Source of the DNA: Bacillota bacterium
Lineage (GTDB): Bacteria > Bacillota > Bacilli > Alicyclobacillales > SLC66
Assembly: GCA_021846285.1 (NCBI GenBank)
Contig: JAJZCB010000004.1
Span: 18,111 to 82,110 of the forward strand
Length of the DNA: 64,000 nucleotides
Reading direction: 5' to 3'
The notes under the pieces were generated by a model. The model did not search any database, had not been told where the DNA came from, and saw only the letters and a program-made list of their open reading frames with translations. Shown here one piece after another: positions 1 to 7,089 of the stretch. Each line of letters starts with the position of its first letter. Position 1 is the first letter of the stretch. A program made the translations under genes and the position numbers.

Positions 1-1280
1 GCAGGAAGTTTCTTGAAAGCAAAGGCAGTGACCGAGATAGCGCCTGTATCTTGCGGAAACAGGCGTTCCAGAAACTGCTTGACCACGGCTGTCATGTGCG
101 CCTGAGAATACCTTGCCTTGCCGGTGTACGGTCCGTTGCCCATGTAGGAGTTTTGCAAGAATCCGTATGTCGCGTCCACTTGCGCGTTGTATTGTGACGT
201 TTTGGCCTTGTCAGTCCACGTAAAGCTCCAGTTTACGTCGCCGTTGGGGAGAGTTCGGTTTTGGATTTGAGACGTCAAGCTGAAACCTGCCGGAATGTGT
301 TCCACACGGGTGGCATAGGCGAGGGACTGCGCCTGTGTCCAATTGACTTTGTGCGTCAAAAATGGCGCCTGCGGACCACCGGGAACCAGCGGCGCAGGTT
401 GTTTTGCGGGAGTGAGTGGATGCGCGACTCCATTGGCGTCGATGACTTTCCCTGTCTGCGCGTCAATGACCGGAATGCCGACGCCGTTTCCTTGATTGAT
501 GAACTGTCCGCCGACCCAAAACTGCGGATACGGCGCCATTGGCAACGAGTAGGCGAGCACAATCGCTGGGCCACTGGACGCCTGCCAGTCGTTTTGATAG
601 GACAGTTCCAGCGGCAAACCGTCCGCGTAAGCCGTGTTGGCCTGCGTGAGCGACAGCGCTGGGTGAGCGGACGGGAATTTCACGGTCGACCATGTCTCGT
701 TGACGCTTGTGAGATGCCCGTTTTGGTCGATGGTAACGGCAATACCGTTAAATGGCGCCTGCACTCCGCCGACCATGCGAACGAAGTTGAAATTATACTG
801 GACCGCCTGTGTGAGCGGCCCCATCTGCGGTGACAGGGGTTGAATCTGAACCTGGGAGTACAGATTGGGGTACAGTTTCTTGACCCATGCTATGGCCTTG
901 GCTTTTGCCTGGCTCTCTGACACAGGCAACGGGTACACGAACGTATTTTGCAGCGATGAACGGTTGTAGTTGAGAATCGCCCCCGTCGTCGCGTCCACCG
1001 TAACATTGATGAACTGTTGCTGCTGTGTAGGGGTCGTGAAGCCATACGTGAGCCCATACGAGACCGGGTTACCCTGTCCTCCGGAATCGTACGACTCCTG
1101 GGTTATCTTGTAATAGGATGGAATGTTGAACGTGTGCACGGCAATTTGCTCTGCCTGTGTGAGTGTCACCGTTGCTCGCGCAGCAGCACCGTTCGGCGAT
1201 GCGGCCAACGTTGCCGTCGCCGGCGCCATCGCCAGCAGCAGCGAGGCAGCCATGGGCCACGCACGTTTCCTTTGAATCAT
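1..1280 (-). CDS. Secreted YcdB/YcdC-like (PepSY-related) repeat protein, partial at 3' end
   Basis: The frame is open from an ATG at 1280 to the window edge, giving 426 codons, so the C terminus is missing. An AGGAGG sits just upstream of the ATG. The N terminus is a classical signal peptide: IQRKR, then a hydrophobic Ala/Leu stretch, with likely cleavage near TLAA around residue 27. The mature part repeats the pattern of the YcdB/YcdC family: strands ending in short turns such as VDATTGAILNYNR (around residue 95), VTIDQNGHLTSVNETW and VIDAQTGKVIDANG, plus a Tyr/Pro-rich linker. Family members are extracellular proteins of unknown biochemical role; PepSY-like repeats are often linked to peptidase inhibition. 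Family call from pattern recognition only. It lies downstream of the thioredoxin gene, separated by a 346-bp repeat-rich gap. Confidence 0.75.
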   Translation of the reverse strand, partial: MIQRKRAWPMAASLLLAMAPATATLAASPNGAAARATVTLTQAEQIAVHTFNIPSYYKITQESYDSGGQGNPVSYGLTYGFTTPTQQQQFINVTVDATTGAILNYNRSSLQNTFVYPLPVSESQAKAKAIAWVKKLYPNLYSQVQIQPLSPQMGPLTQAVQYNFNFVRMVGGVQAPFNGIAVTIDQNGHLTSVNETWSTVKFPSAHPALSLTQANTAYADGLPLELSYQNDWQASSGPAIVLAYSLPMAPYPQFWVGGQFINQGNGVGIPVIDAQTGKVIDANGVAHPLTPAKQPAPLVPGGPQAPFLTHKVNWTQAQSLAYATRVEHIPAGFSLTSQIQNRTLPNGDVNWSFTWTDKAKTSQYNAQVDATYGFLQNSYMGNGPYTGKARYSQAHMTAVVKQFLERLFPQDTGAISVTAFAFKKLP

Positions 1281-1408
1281 GAGCGATGCCTCCTCCATGA
1301 GTTTCTCAATTGTGAGAAACAGTCGCCATATAGACGAATCAGCGTGAAAAAGGTTTCATCGCGAGAAGGATTGCCTCAATTCAAGCTCAGCGGCGATCGG
1401 CGCATCTC

Positions 1409-1493
1409 TCTATCCCGGAAAATCGCCGCAGGCGCATTTTCTTCCCGGTTGTTGGTGGCGCGAAGCGCCATGAAAGTCTATCCCGAAAATGCC
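1409..1493. repeat. Intergenic repeat, box element with small hairpin (copy 1)
   Basis: On the minus strand two CGGGATAGA-type boxes flank CTTTCATG, then a short hairpin GGCGC-TTC-GCGCC, then ACCAACAACC. The same order recurs at 56640-56776, where the hairpin is GCTGC-TAC-GCAGC, so the stem bases change in a compensatory way. Together with the palindrome at 1505-1577 it fills most of the 346-bp gap between the YcdB-like and thioredoxin genes. No gene is seen in that gap. Confidence 0.75.
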
Positions 1494-1504
1494 TTCCCGG
1501 CCCG

Positions 1505-1577
1505 CCGGAACCGTATGCTGTGCCGCTTCTCAAACACGGCTGCGCCGAACTCGCCTCGGCACAGCATACGGTTCCGG
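1505..1577. repeat. Large intergenic palindrome (21-bp perfect arms)
   Basis: Positions 1505-1525 and 1557-1577 are perfect inverted repeats. The 31-base loop contains CTCAAACACGG and GCCGAACTCGC, which recur in the loops of the palindromes at 4216-4279 and 4302-4361 and, more loosely, at 61861-61937, although the outer stems differ. No T tract follows, so it does not look like a simple terminator. Confidence 0.85.
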
Positions 1578-1626
1578 CCAAGCAAGTTTTCATTCCTTCG
1601 ATGGGGCCGCACAGCGCCAAGGGTGT

Positions 1627-1929
1627 CTAAGATCCTACAAACGCACGGACTTGAGGCTCGGGCCGGAAGCCAACGAGTTGATTGGCCACCTTCCCCTTCT
1701 TGAACAGGAGCAAAGTGGGCAATCCCATGACGCCATACGGCTGCGCAATGCCTGGATGTTTGTCCGTGTCCACATATAAGAACTGCACTCCGGTTGTCTC
1801 TTTTTCAACCTTTTCAACGACTGGACCCAGCCGCCTGCAATACGGTCACCAGTCAGCTGTAAAAAATGCCACGACCGAACCGCCGGCAGACACGATTTGT
1901 TTAAATTCCGATTCATTCACGACCTTCAT
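1627..1929 (-). CDS. Thioredoxin-family protein with in-frame UGA at the first active-site Cys; probable selenoprotein
   Basis: The gene starts with ATG at 1929 after AAAGGGG (8-nt spacing) and reads 100 codons to TAG at 1627, with a single TGA at 1848-1846 (codon 28). The surrounding residues are FFTADW-[UGA]-PYC-RRLGPVVEKVEK, so the UGA replaces the first Cys of a CPYC active site. The rest is intact: beta strand FLYVDTD, cis-Pro loop GLPTLLLF, C-terminal helix ending RAFVGS. No frame is lost on either side. An 8-bp hairpin begins 10 nt after the UGA and carries a GGUC apical loop exactly 18 nt after it (separate entry). Known biology: bacterial SECIS elements direct Sec insertion at such a UGA. 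Inference: a redox-active selenothioredoxin. The alternative is a nonsense mutation or sequencing error; no selA/selB/selC lies in this window. Confidence 0.8.
1816..1835 (-). promoter_or_regulatory. Candidate bacterial SECIS hairpin inside the thioredoxin gene
   Basis: On the minus strand GGCGGCTG pairs with CAGTCGTT (five Watson-Crick pairs and three G-U pairs) around a four-base loop GGTC. The loop begins 18 nt after the TGA. In the E. coli fdhF SECIS, as I recall it, the GGUC of the apical loop also begins 18 nt after its UGA. This element lacks the bulged U of fdhF. Loop identity and spacing are seen directly; SelB binding is inferred. Confidence 0.7.
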
Positions 1930-1970
1930 GACACGATCCCCTTTCAAGGCAAGTATGGAACTTTCCCTGT

Positions 1971-1984
1971 TCCAGTATATCACT
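1971..1984 (-). promoter_or_regulatory. Extended -10 promoter upstream of the thioredoxin gene
   Basis: Minus strand reads GTGATATACTGGAA, giving the extended -10 TGATATACT about 45 bases before the thioredoxin ATG. The same GTGATATAyTGG core occurs before the alpha/beta hydrolase (5055-5067) and the double-GNAT gene (6287-6299). No good -35 is visible. Confidence 0.45.
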
Positions 1985-2008
1985 TTTGGGGCATGCACTG
2001 CCCTTGCC

Positions 2009-2036
2009 CAGCGTGTGCGATGATCCGCACACGCTG
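2009..2036 (-). terminator. Hairpin after the cupredoxin-like gene
   Basis: Perfect 11-bp stem (2009-2019 with 2026-2036) and a 6-base loop, between the cupredoxin stop codon (2073) and the thioredoxin promoter. No T tract follows, so termination is likely but not certain. Confidence 0.45.
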
Positions 2037-2072
2037 TTCTGTGGGAAGGTCGAGATGCGTCTGTCTACAGGG

Positions 2073-2855
2073 CTATTTGACCACGACCGTCATCTGTACA
2101 TAGCTCATATCCTTCATCTGCACATGGTATGTTCCCGGCTTATTGAACGCGTACGTCCAGGATTGACCCATGCGGACAAGTGGCGATGTCGTTACGCCGC
2201 GAACCACAAAGTGGTCGGTTCCCATTCCATCAAACAAAAACTGCAAGCGTTGTCCTGTTTGCAGATGCACGATGCCGGGATTGAATTTCCCGTTTTTAAC
2301 GACCACTTCCATTGCGCTGCTCGCCTGCATCATCGCAGGGGTCGTGATGACCCAGCCGACAGGAGCGCCGAGGTTGCCGTGCGTGAGCGTATGACCCGCA
2401 ATTTTCGGTTTTAGGGGATTCGCGAGAAGCTTGCCGGTGGGGGCCACATTCCAATATTCACTCTTCGCCGTAATCGCCGGATTCGTGAATGAGACGACAA
2501 CCGGTTTCTTGAATTTCCCGATCAACGTTCCTGTCTTCGTGTTCGTCACCTTGAACGCAAAGTCGATCAGCGCATTCTCTCCTTTGGGAGCCCTCATGGC
2601 AAACTGTTGAACCGGACCCTCAAGCAATTCAAATTGAACTTGCGAAGAAAATGCGCCTGCCGGCACATGAACGACAAGCTCCCCGTATTTGAGAGTCGCC
2701 GCATGGCCTGGACGGATTATTGTCGTCGCCGCCACTTTCGGAAACCCAAGATGTTGAAAATCAGGCGCGCTTGCAGCAAATACAGACCCCACAGTCATAG
2801 CGAACGTTGCCGCTGACACCACCGTCGTTGCAGCGAATCTCTGCATCTTATTCAT
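2073..2855 (-). CDS. Secreted protein with C-terminal cupredoxin-like domain
   Basis: 260 residues from ATG at 2855, with AAGGAGGT 9 nt upstream. The N terminus is a signal peptide (MNKMQRFAATTVV to SVFAAS). Residues about 30-180 form a beta-rich region with a ZU5-like look (YGELVVHVPAGAF, KKPVVVSFTNP). The last 75 residues match the cupredoxin layout: KNGKFNPGIVHLQTGQ, then TDHFVV, then KPGTYHVQMKDMSYVQMTVVV. One His ligand (DHF) is present, but the usual C-x-x-H-x-x-M loop is replaced by a Met/His/Tyr loop without Cys, so a classical type 1 blue copper site is unlikely. It may bind Cu(I) through Met/His or only keep the fold. It acts outside the membrane. The next gene downstream is the probable selenothioredoxin. 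Confidence 0.75.
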   Translation of the reverse strand: MNKMQRFAATTVVSAATFAMTVGSVFAASAPDFQHLGFPKVAATTIIRPGHAATLKYGELVVHVPAGAFSSQVQFELLEGPVQQFAMRAPKGENALIDFAFKVTNTKTGTLIGKFKKPVVVSFTNPAITAKSEYWNVAPTGKLLANPLKPKIAGHTLTHGNLGAPVGWVITTPAMMQASSAMEVVVKNGKFNPGIVHLQTGQRLQFLFDGMGTDHFVVRGVTTSPLVRMGQSWTYAFNKPGTYHVQMKDMSYVQMTVVVK

Positions 2856-3010
2856 CTATTGTGACCTCCTTGTATGTCGTTCAACTGATATAACGAAGGA
2901 AAGTCACTATTGGTTTTTATAAATCTGTTTGCCCTATGTATGGCGATTGGCAATAGCGGGGACATCTGTTGAACTCTCGGAGTTGATCATGAGGAGAAAA
3001 GCTACATGCC

Positions 3011-3049
3011 CTTACATTGGGTGGAGCGGGGAGTCTCCCCCAATGTAAG
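3011..3049. repeat. 11-bp inverted repeat in the 2856-3258 intergenic region
   Basis: CTTACATTGGG at 3011-3021 pairs perfectly with CCCAATGTAAG at 3039-3049. The loop itself can fold (GGAG with CTCC). The rest of this 400-bp stretch shows no credible gene and must hold the divergent promoters of the cupredoxin-like gene and the secreted helical protein. Confidence 0.6.
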
Positions 3050-3258
3050 AGCAAGACCAATTTCAGGTAACCTCGATGATGTGACTCGACTATAACGCCG
3101 CACTCTTGAAAATACCTTAAATCTATCCATCGGCTTATGTCGTATTACTGAACTGATCATCGTCGTGTGATTTTGCTCTCCCCTCTTTAAAGGGCATTTC
3201 AAGAAAGCTCCCTCAGAATTCCAGGCAGGGGTTAGGTCACATGAAAGGAGTGGGGACT

Positions 3259-4188
3259 TTGAAACAAGCACACAAGCTTTGGGCGACGGGAGCAGTGGCG
3301 GCGGTGATCGCGGTCAGCCCTCTGACCGCAGGGTTCGCATTCGCTGATACCACAGCGAACAGCGCATTCACCGTTTCTTACGAACATAACGTCGGCATCG
3401 AATCGGGATTGATGCAACAGGCACAGACTGGCATGACCACCAGCGCGACTGCGCAGGAACAGGCGGCGCAGACTGCAGTGCAAATGGTGGCTGCGCAAGT
3501 GACGGCTCTCTACGGCGCAGAGCAGGCTCTTGCGGGAAGCGCGTCCACTTTGACAACCATCAATACCGCCAGCAACCCGCGCATCTCCGGTTCAATCGCA
3601 TACATGTCCCGCCAGCGCGCAAATTTGCTCAATGCGGCGGATCGCGCCTGGCAACAGATGCGTCTCTTCAAGCGTCGTCACAATCGGGCCAAATACAAAA
3701 AAGCAGTCCACGCGCGCGCCGTGCTGGAGTCCAGGCTGGGAGTCCTCAACCGTGAAATTATTAAAGCCAAAGATCAATTGACAGCCACTTCTTGGAACGG
3801 TCATCCGTATGATTACGCACTGTCAAGCCTGCAACACACGATTTTGCAGCTACAACAGGCGCAAATTCACTATACCCGCACGTGGATCGCTCTTGAGCAG
3901 GCCGCATCCACCAGCACTCCGCCAGCTTCGAGTTCCGCGCCGACGCCAGGGTCCGTGAGTATCGCGGAGCCGTCAGGCATGCCGTTAGTCGCGCCGACTT
4001 CGATTGTGGCCGTATTCTCAATGAACGGTTCCGCCGTGCAACAGGTAGCGGTGCCTGTCACGGACTTCACCAACGGCATTGTGACGTTTGCCGCGCCGAG
4101 CGGTCTCGCCGCTGGAACGTATACGGTGACGGTCACCTTCACGGTGAACGGCGCCACGTACAGTTCGACGGGTTCGTACACAGTCTGA
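3259..4188 (+). CDS. Secreted helical protein with C-terminal Ig-like beta domain
   Basis: 309 residues if started at TTG 3259, which has AAAGGAG 8 nt upstream and gives a clean signal peptide (KQAHKLWATGAVAAVIAVS to FAFAD). An in-frame ATG at 3241 overlaps that ribosome binding site, so I reject it. Residues about 30-215 are helical and rich in Ala, Gln and Arg/Lys, with heptad-like segments (QEQAAQTAVQMVAAQVTALYG, RAVLESRLGVLNREIIKAKDQL). A Ser/Pro/Ala linker follows, then an all-beta C-terminal domain with paired TVTVTFTV and SSTGSYTV strands, like bacterial Ig-like domains. I do not recognise a specific family. An extracellular envelope role is the most that can be inferred. Two large palindromes follow the stop codon. 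Confidence 0.7.
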   Translation: MKQAHKLWATGAVAAVIAVSPLTAGFAFADTTANSAFTVSYEHNVGIESGLMQQAQTGMTTSATAQEQAAQTAVQMVAAQVTALYGAEQALAGSASTLTTINTASNPRISGSIAYMSRQRANLLNAADRAWQQMRLFKRRHNRAKYKKAVHARAVLESRLGVLNREIIKAKDQLTATSWNGHPYDYALSSLQHTILQLQQAQIHYTRTWIALEQAASTSTPPASSSAPTPGSVSIAEPSGMPLVAPTSIVAVFSMNGSAVQQVAVPVTDFTNGIVTFAAPSGLAAGTYTVTVTFTVNGATYSSTGSYTV

Positions 4189-4215
4189 TATTGACAGGAC
4201 GCAGGTACAGCCGGG

Positions 4216-4279
4216 ATCATATGCTGTGCCCCTGCTCAAACACGGCTACGCCGAACTCGCGACGGGCGCAGCATACGAT
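4216..4279. repeat. Intergenic palindrome (copy 2 of the 1505-1577 family)
   Basis: The arm ATCATATGCTGTGCCC pairs with GGGCGCAGCATACGAT with few mismatches. The loop holds CTCAAACACGGCTACGCCGA and AACTCGCGAC. It sits just after the stop codon of the secreted protein, in tandem with the next copy. Confidence 0.85.
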
Positions 4280-4301
4280 CATCCCTGCCAGCCGGATTCA
4301 T

Positions 4302-4361
4302 CATATGCTGCGCCCCTGCTCAGACACGGTTGCGCCGAACTCGCGACGGGCGCAGCATATG
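4302..4361. repeat. Intergenic palindrome (copy 3, perfect 14-bp arms)
   Basis: CATATGCTGCGCCC at 4302-4315 pairs perfectly with 4348-4361. The loop again carries CTCAGACACGG and GCCGAACTCGC. It lies 22 bases after copy 2 in the same orientation, pointing to a tandem duplication. Confidence 0.9.
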
Positions 4362-4392
4362 AATCCTTACGGGCAGAATTTGAAACGAAAGG

Positions 4393-5037
4393 TCACAGCA
4401 GCGAATCGCAGAATGTCTTGCACAGATGCGTGACGCGATGCAAAATGTCCAGGGATGCTGTAATGTCACCTTCGATCTCCAGACTATGGTCGCCGCCCGC
4501 CACAACCTCCAGCTTGACATTAGAAAATCCAGAGATCTGTTCGACATCCGCTGCGCCAAACAGCGGATCACGGTCTCCAACGATTACGATTGCATTCTCC
4601 GCCTGCCGAATGAACGAAATGGTTGCGCGCAACGGAGTCAAAAAAATGTGATTTTTAACGGGAAGAACCAGTCTCTCTGACACTTCGCACAAAATCGCCG
4701 TTCCCATACTCTTGCCGATAAAGACACAGCGCTTGTATTGATCTGGAGGCGCCAGTCGCTCCAATGCGCCAGCCACTTCGTCGACGATTGCCGGAAAATC
4801 CCCGGAAACAATGGAAGAGCGGTTGGACTGAAACCCGTACTCCACTCCCAACACATCACACCCGGCCTCCAGTGCTGCCAGCTCTGCATAATGCAGCAAC
4901 GGCGCATCCAGGGTATATCCCTGCCCCGGGAGTAAGATGGCCAATTGTTCGTTGCCGCCTGCGCGTTTGGCCAACGAGTACCTAGCTGGTCGACCCCACC
5001 GCGATTGCACTTCATGATTCGAGTATTCTATCGGCAC
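4393..5037 (-). CDS. Alpha/beta hydrolase, dienelactone-hydrolase/KANL3-like
   Basis: 214 residues from GTG at 5037, preceded by GGGAGGT; the longer frame upstream covers the promoter and is rejected. Motifs: LAILLPGQGYTLDAPLL after strand 1, nucleophile elbow FIGKSMGTAI (G-K-S-M-G, Ser near residue 110), acid region IVIVGDRDPLF, and catalytic His in VVAGGDHSLEIEG. The triad Ser-Asp-His is complete. The substrate is unknown; related proteins are annotated as small alpha/beta-fold esterases. It is likely cytoplasmic, since no signal peptide is seen. It stands alone with its own short-leader promoter (5055-5067). Confidence 0.8.
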   Translation of the reverse strand: MPIEYSNHEVQSRWGRPARYSLAKRAGGNEQLAILLPGQGYTLDAPLLHYAELAALEAGCDVLGVEYGFQSNRSSIVSGDFPAIVDEVAGALERLAPPDQYKRCVFIGKSMGTAILCEVSERLVLPVKNHIFLTPLRATISFIRQAENAIVIVGDRDPLFGAADVEQISGFSNVKLEVVAGGDHSLEIEGDITASLDILHRVTHLCKTFCDSLL

Positions 5038-5054
5038 TCGGACACCTCCCGTTT

Positions 5055-5067
5055 CCCAATATATCAC
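5055..5067 (-). promoter_or_regulatory. Extended -10 promoter of the alpha/beta hydrolase gene
   Basis: Minus strand GTGATATATTGGG, with TGATATATT as an extended -10 about 20 bases before the GTG start, giving a very short leader. Shares its core with 1971-1984 and 6287-6299. Confidence 0.45.
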
Positions 5068-5187
5068 ACAACCCGCCGTGGTCACAGCAACTCTGATCGC
5101 ATTACCTTCCCCATGAAATACGTTTGAGCGGCCGGCCATCATCATGCTCGCAGAGGAGATGCATGCGCTTATCAGCGGACCCTCTTC

Positions 5188-6240
5188 TTAAAGGATTTTG
5201 CACATGAGGAGATCATCCACATACACCCCATTCAGAAAGAACTCCCTTCGCAATCGTCCTTCCTCCATATAGCCGAGTCGGCGGTACAGAGAGACGGCGC
5301 CCGGATTCGAGGACAGCACTCGAAGCGCAACCTTGGTCTTGCCCTGTGCGCGCGCCTCTGCCTCGGCCGCTCGCAGCAAGGCGGTTGCAATACCCCTGCG
5401 CTGATACCTGGGATGCACGGCGATATCCAGCATCAACACGTGCTGCTGACTGGGCAATGAAGGGGTGTTGACTCCCGCGTATCCGCAGACCTGCCCATCC
5501 AGAACTGCCACAAGCCCCCGCCAATGTTGACGGTACATCCGATACTTCTCCAACGGTTCGGGCGGCGCCGGCGCTGGTGAATTGATCGGCGCCCAAGTCA
5601 GCAGGTCAACGTCCCGAATGCTTTCCAGGTCTTCATCCGTGCGTGCCCGAATCAGGAGGTGCGGGTGATCCACAGCGCGGTCACGCTGCAGGCCGATCCG
5701 CGATTCGCCATACCACTCCTGGTCCAGCATGCCAAAAATCAGAGTATCCCGCCACCCATCCCGGACTCGGCGTTCGTCGCGCACCCACCCTTCCTGCGTC
5801 ATCCCAATCCGGCGCAGCACACTCGCGGACGCGTGGTTGCGGGGATCGCAGGTTGCAAATATGCGGTGGACATCGAGGTTCGCAAACCCGAAGCGCAGGA
5901 GCCCCTGCGCCGCCTCCTGCGCAAATCCTCGACCCCAATGCTCGGGGTGCAGGACGTATCCAATCTCTGCGGTGCGAAAACGCTGTCCCCGTACATGCAA
6001 CTCGATCGCACCCATCAACAGATCACTGCCCAGTCCGACGATGGCTAACGCATATCGACGTCGGGGTACCTGCCTGGCCGCCTTTATGGCTTCCTGGACA
6101 TAATCTTTCGTCTCCGTCTCCGTGTTGGGTCCCCATTGCTGATATCGACACACATCATCAAGCGCTGCGTATCGATGAACTGCTGTCCAATCCTCCGAGA
6201 CAAATTCCCGGAGGACCAGCCGTGGCGTGTGTATGATCAC
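5188..6240 (-). CDS. Tandem GNAT acetyltransferase (RimJ-like plus RimI-like domains)
   Basis: 350 residues from GTG at 6240, which has GAGAGGG 8 nt upstream; upstream Met codons overlap the promoter. Domain 1 (about 1-175) is RimJ/RimL-like: TPRLVLREFVSEDW, IGYVLHPEHWGRGFAQEAA, NHASASVLRRIGM. Domain 2 (about 190-345) is RimI-like: LLIRARTDEDLESIRDVD, LDIAVHPRYQRRGIATALL, NPGAVSLYRRLGYMEEG. Both keep the acetyl-CoA-binding R/Q-x-x-G-x-G/A loop. Known GNATs of this kind acetylate protein N termini, antibiotics or small amines; the target here is unknown. It is monocistronic. Confidence 0.8.
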   Translation of the reverse strand: MIIHTPRLVLREFVSEDWTAVHRYAALDDVCRYQQWGPNTETETKDYVQEAIKAARQVPRRRYALAIVGLGSDLLMGAIELHVRGQRFRTAEIGYVLHPEHWGRGFAQEAAQGLLRFGFANLDVHRIFATCDPRNHASASVLRRIGMTQEGWVRDERRVRDGWRDTLIFGMLDQEWYGESRIGLQRDRAVDHPHLLIRARTDEDLESIRDVDLLTWAPINSPAPAPPEPLEKYRMYRQHWRGLVAVLDGQVCGYAGVNTPSLPSQQHVLMLDIAVHPRYQRRGIATALLRAAEAEARAQGKTKVALRVLSSNPGAVSLYRRLGYMEEGRLRREFFLNGVYVDDLLMCKIL

Positions 6241-6286
6241 CTCACGCACCCTCTCGTATCGTACGACTGCCGCCACTGCCAACTTT

Positions 6287-6299
6287 CCAATATATCACA
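6287..6299 (-). promoter_or_regulatory. Extended -10 promoter of the double-GNAT gene
   Basis: Minus strand GTGATATATTGGA, almost identical to the elements at 1971-1984 and 5055-5067. It lies about 50 bases before the GTG start. Confidence 0.45.
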
Positions 6300-6408
6300 C
6301 ACAATGTCAAGGTTGCAGGAGTTCTGCAATTCCATCCCCACTCCGCGCCGACGGCGGCATGCATCCTCGTCAGAGTCTGATACCTGTAGACCAGTGTGCC
6401 TCCATATA

Positions 6409-7089
6409 TTACTCAGATGGACTGCTTGCGGCCGATGTGGCGCCAAAGCCATCGATGCCTTGAGAAAAAGCTTCGAAAATAAGGGCCCCCATCAATGCGC
6501 CTGCGTCCTCGTGACCAACTGATCGTTCGAAGTACCGACCTGCACGCCCTTGTTTCGCTTGCAGATGGATTGTATTTCGGAATCCTTCCCAAGCCGCAGC
6601 CCGTGCAAAATGACAGGCCTGCGCAAGTGAATCCCCCTGCTTCGCGGCCGCGTCCAATGCGTCTGCTCCCGCACTCAGGGCATCAAGAATCGTTTTGTCT
6701 CCCATCCGGGCATGCCCCAACAAACTGATCGTGTCCACCATCGTCCGGCAGGAAGCGGCCAGATTCTCAAGGTTCAACTCCGGAACATCTTTCACACGAT
6801 TTCCCGCTTTCAAGAATCCCCATCCCAGCAAAGTCCCCAGTGTCGACGGCGCCGCACTGGCAAGCGTCGTTCCCGCCAGCGCCAAAACGCTGCCGGGAGT
6901 CTCCTTGGCCGAATCCACCTGTTCAAGTGTTTTCCTGATTGCCCCGAAGCCTTTGCCCATGGATATGCCCAGATCGCCGTCTCCAAGGATCGCGTCCAGG
7001 GAACCCAACTCGTCCGTCGCCTGGTTCACCAAATCAGCCAGCCTGTGCATAATGGCAATCGTCTGTTCGACGGAGAGTTTCGTAATCAT
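6409..7089 (-). CDS. dhaL: Dihydroxyacetone kinase subunit DhaL-like (nucleotide-binding)
   Basis: 226 residues from ATG at 7089 after GGAGG with 8-nt spacing; it overlaps the dhaK stop by 4 nt (ATGA). It is an all-helical DhaL domain with the Mg-nucleotide motif DAILGDGDLGISMGKG and a second conserved block GDKTILDALSAGADALD. In the family this subunit delivers phosphate from ATP or from phospho-DhaM to a ketone bound covalently on DhaK. No DhaM/PTS partner is present here, so direct use of ATP is plausible. It is the last gene of the operon that starts at the sugar-binding protein (16575), and the substrate is probably a short ketose or hydroxyketone arising from that pathway. Confidence 0.85.
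   Translation of the reverse strand: MITKLSVEQTIAIMHRLADLVNQATDELGSLDAILGDGDLGISMGKGFGAIRKTLEQVDSAKETPGSVLALAGTTLASAAPSTLGTLLGWGFLKAGNRVKDVPELNLENLAASCRTMVDTISLLGHARMGDKTILDALSAGADALDAAAKQGDSLAQACHFARAAAWEGFRNTIHLQAKQGRAGRYFERSVGHEDAGALMGALIFEAFSQGIDGFGATSAASSPSE

Noticed and set aside
3241..3258. ATG at 3241 as the start of the secreted protein
   Set aside because: It overlaps the AAAGGAG that is ideally placed for the TTG at 3259, and the shorter form has the better signal peptide.
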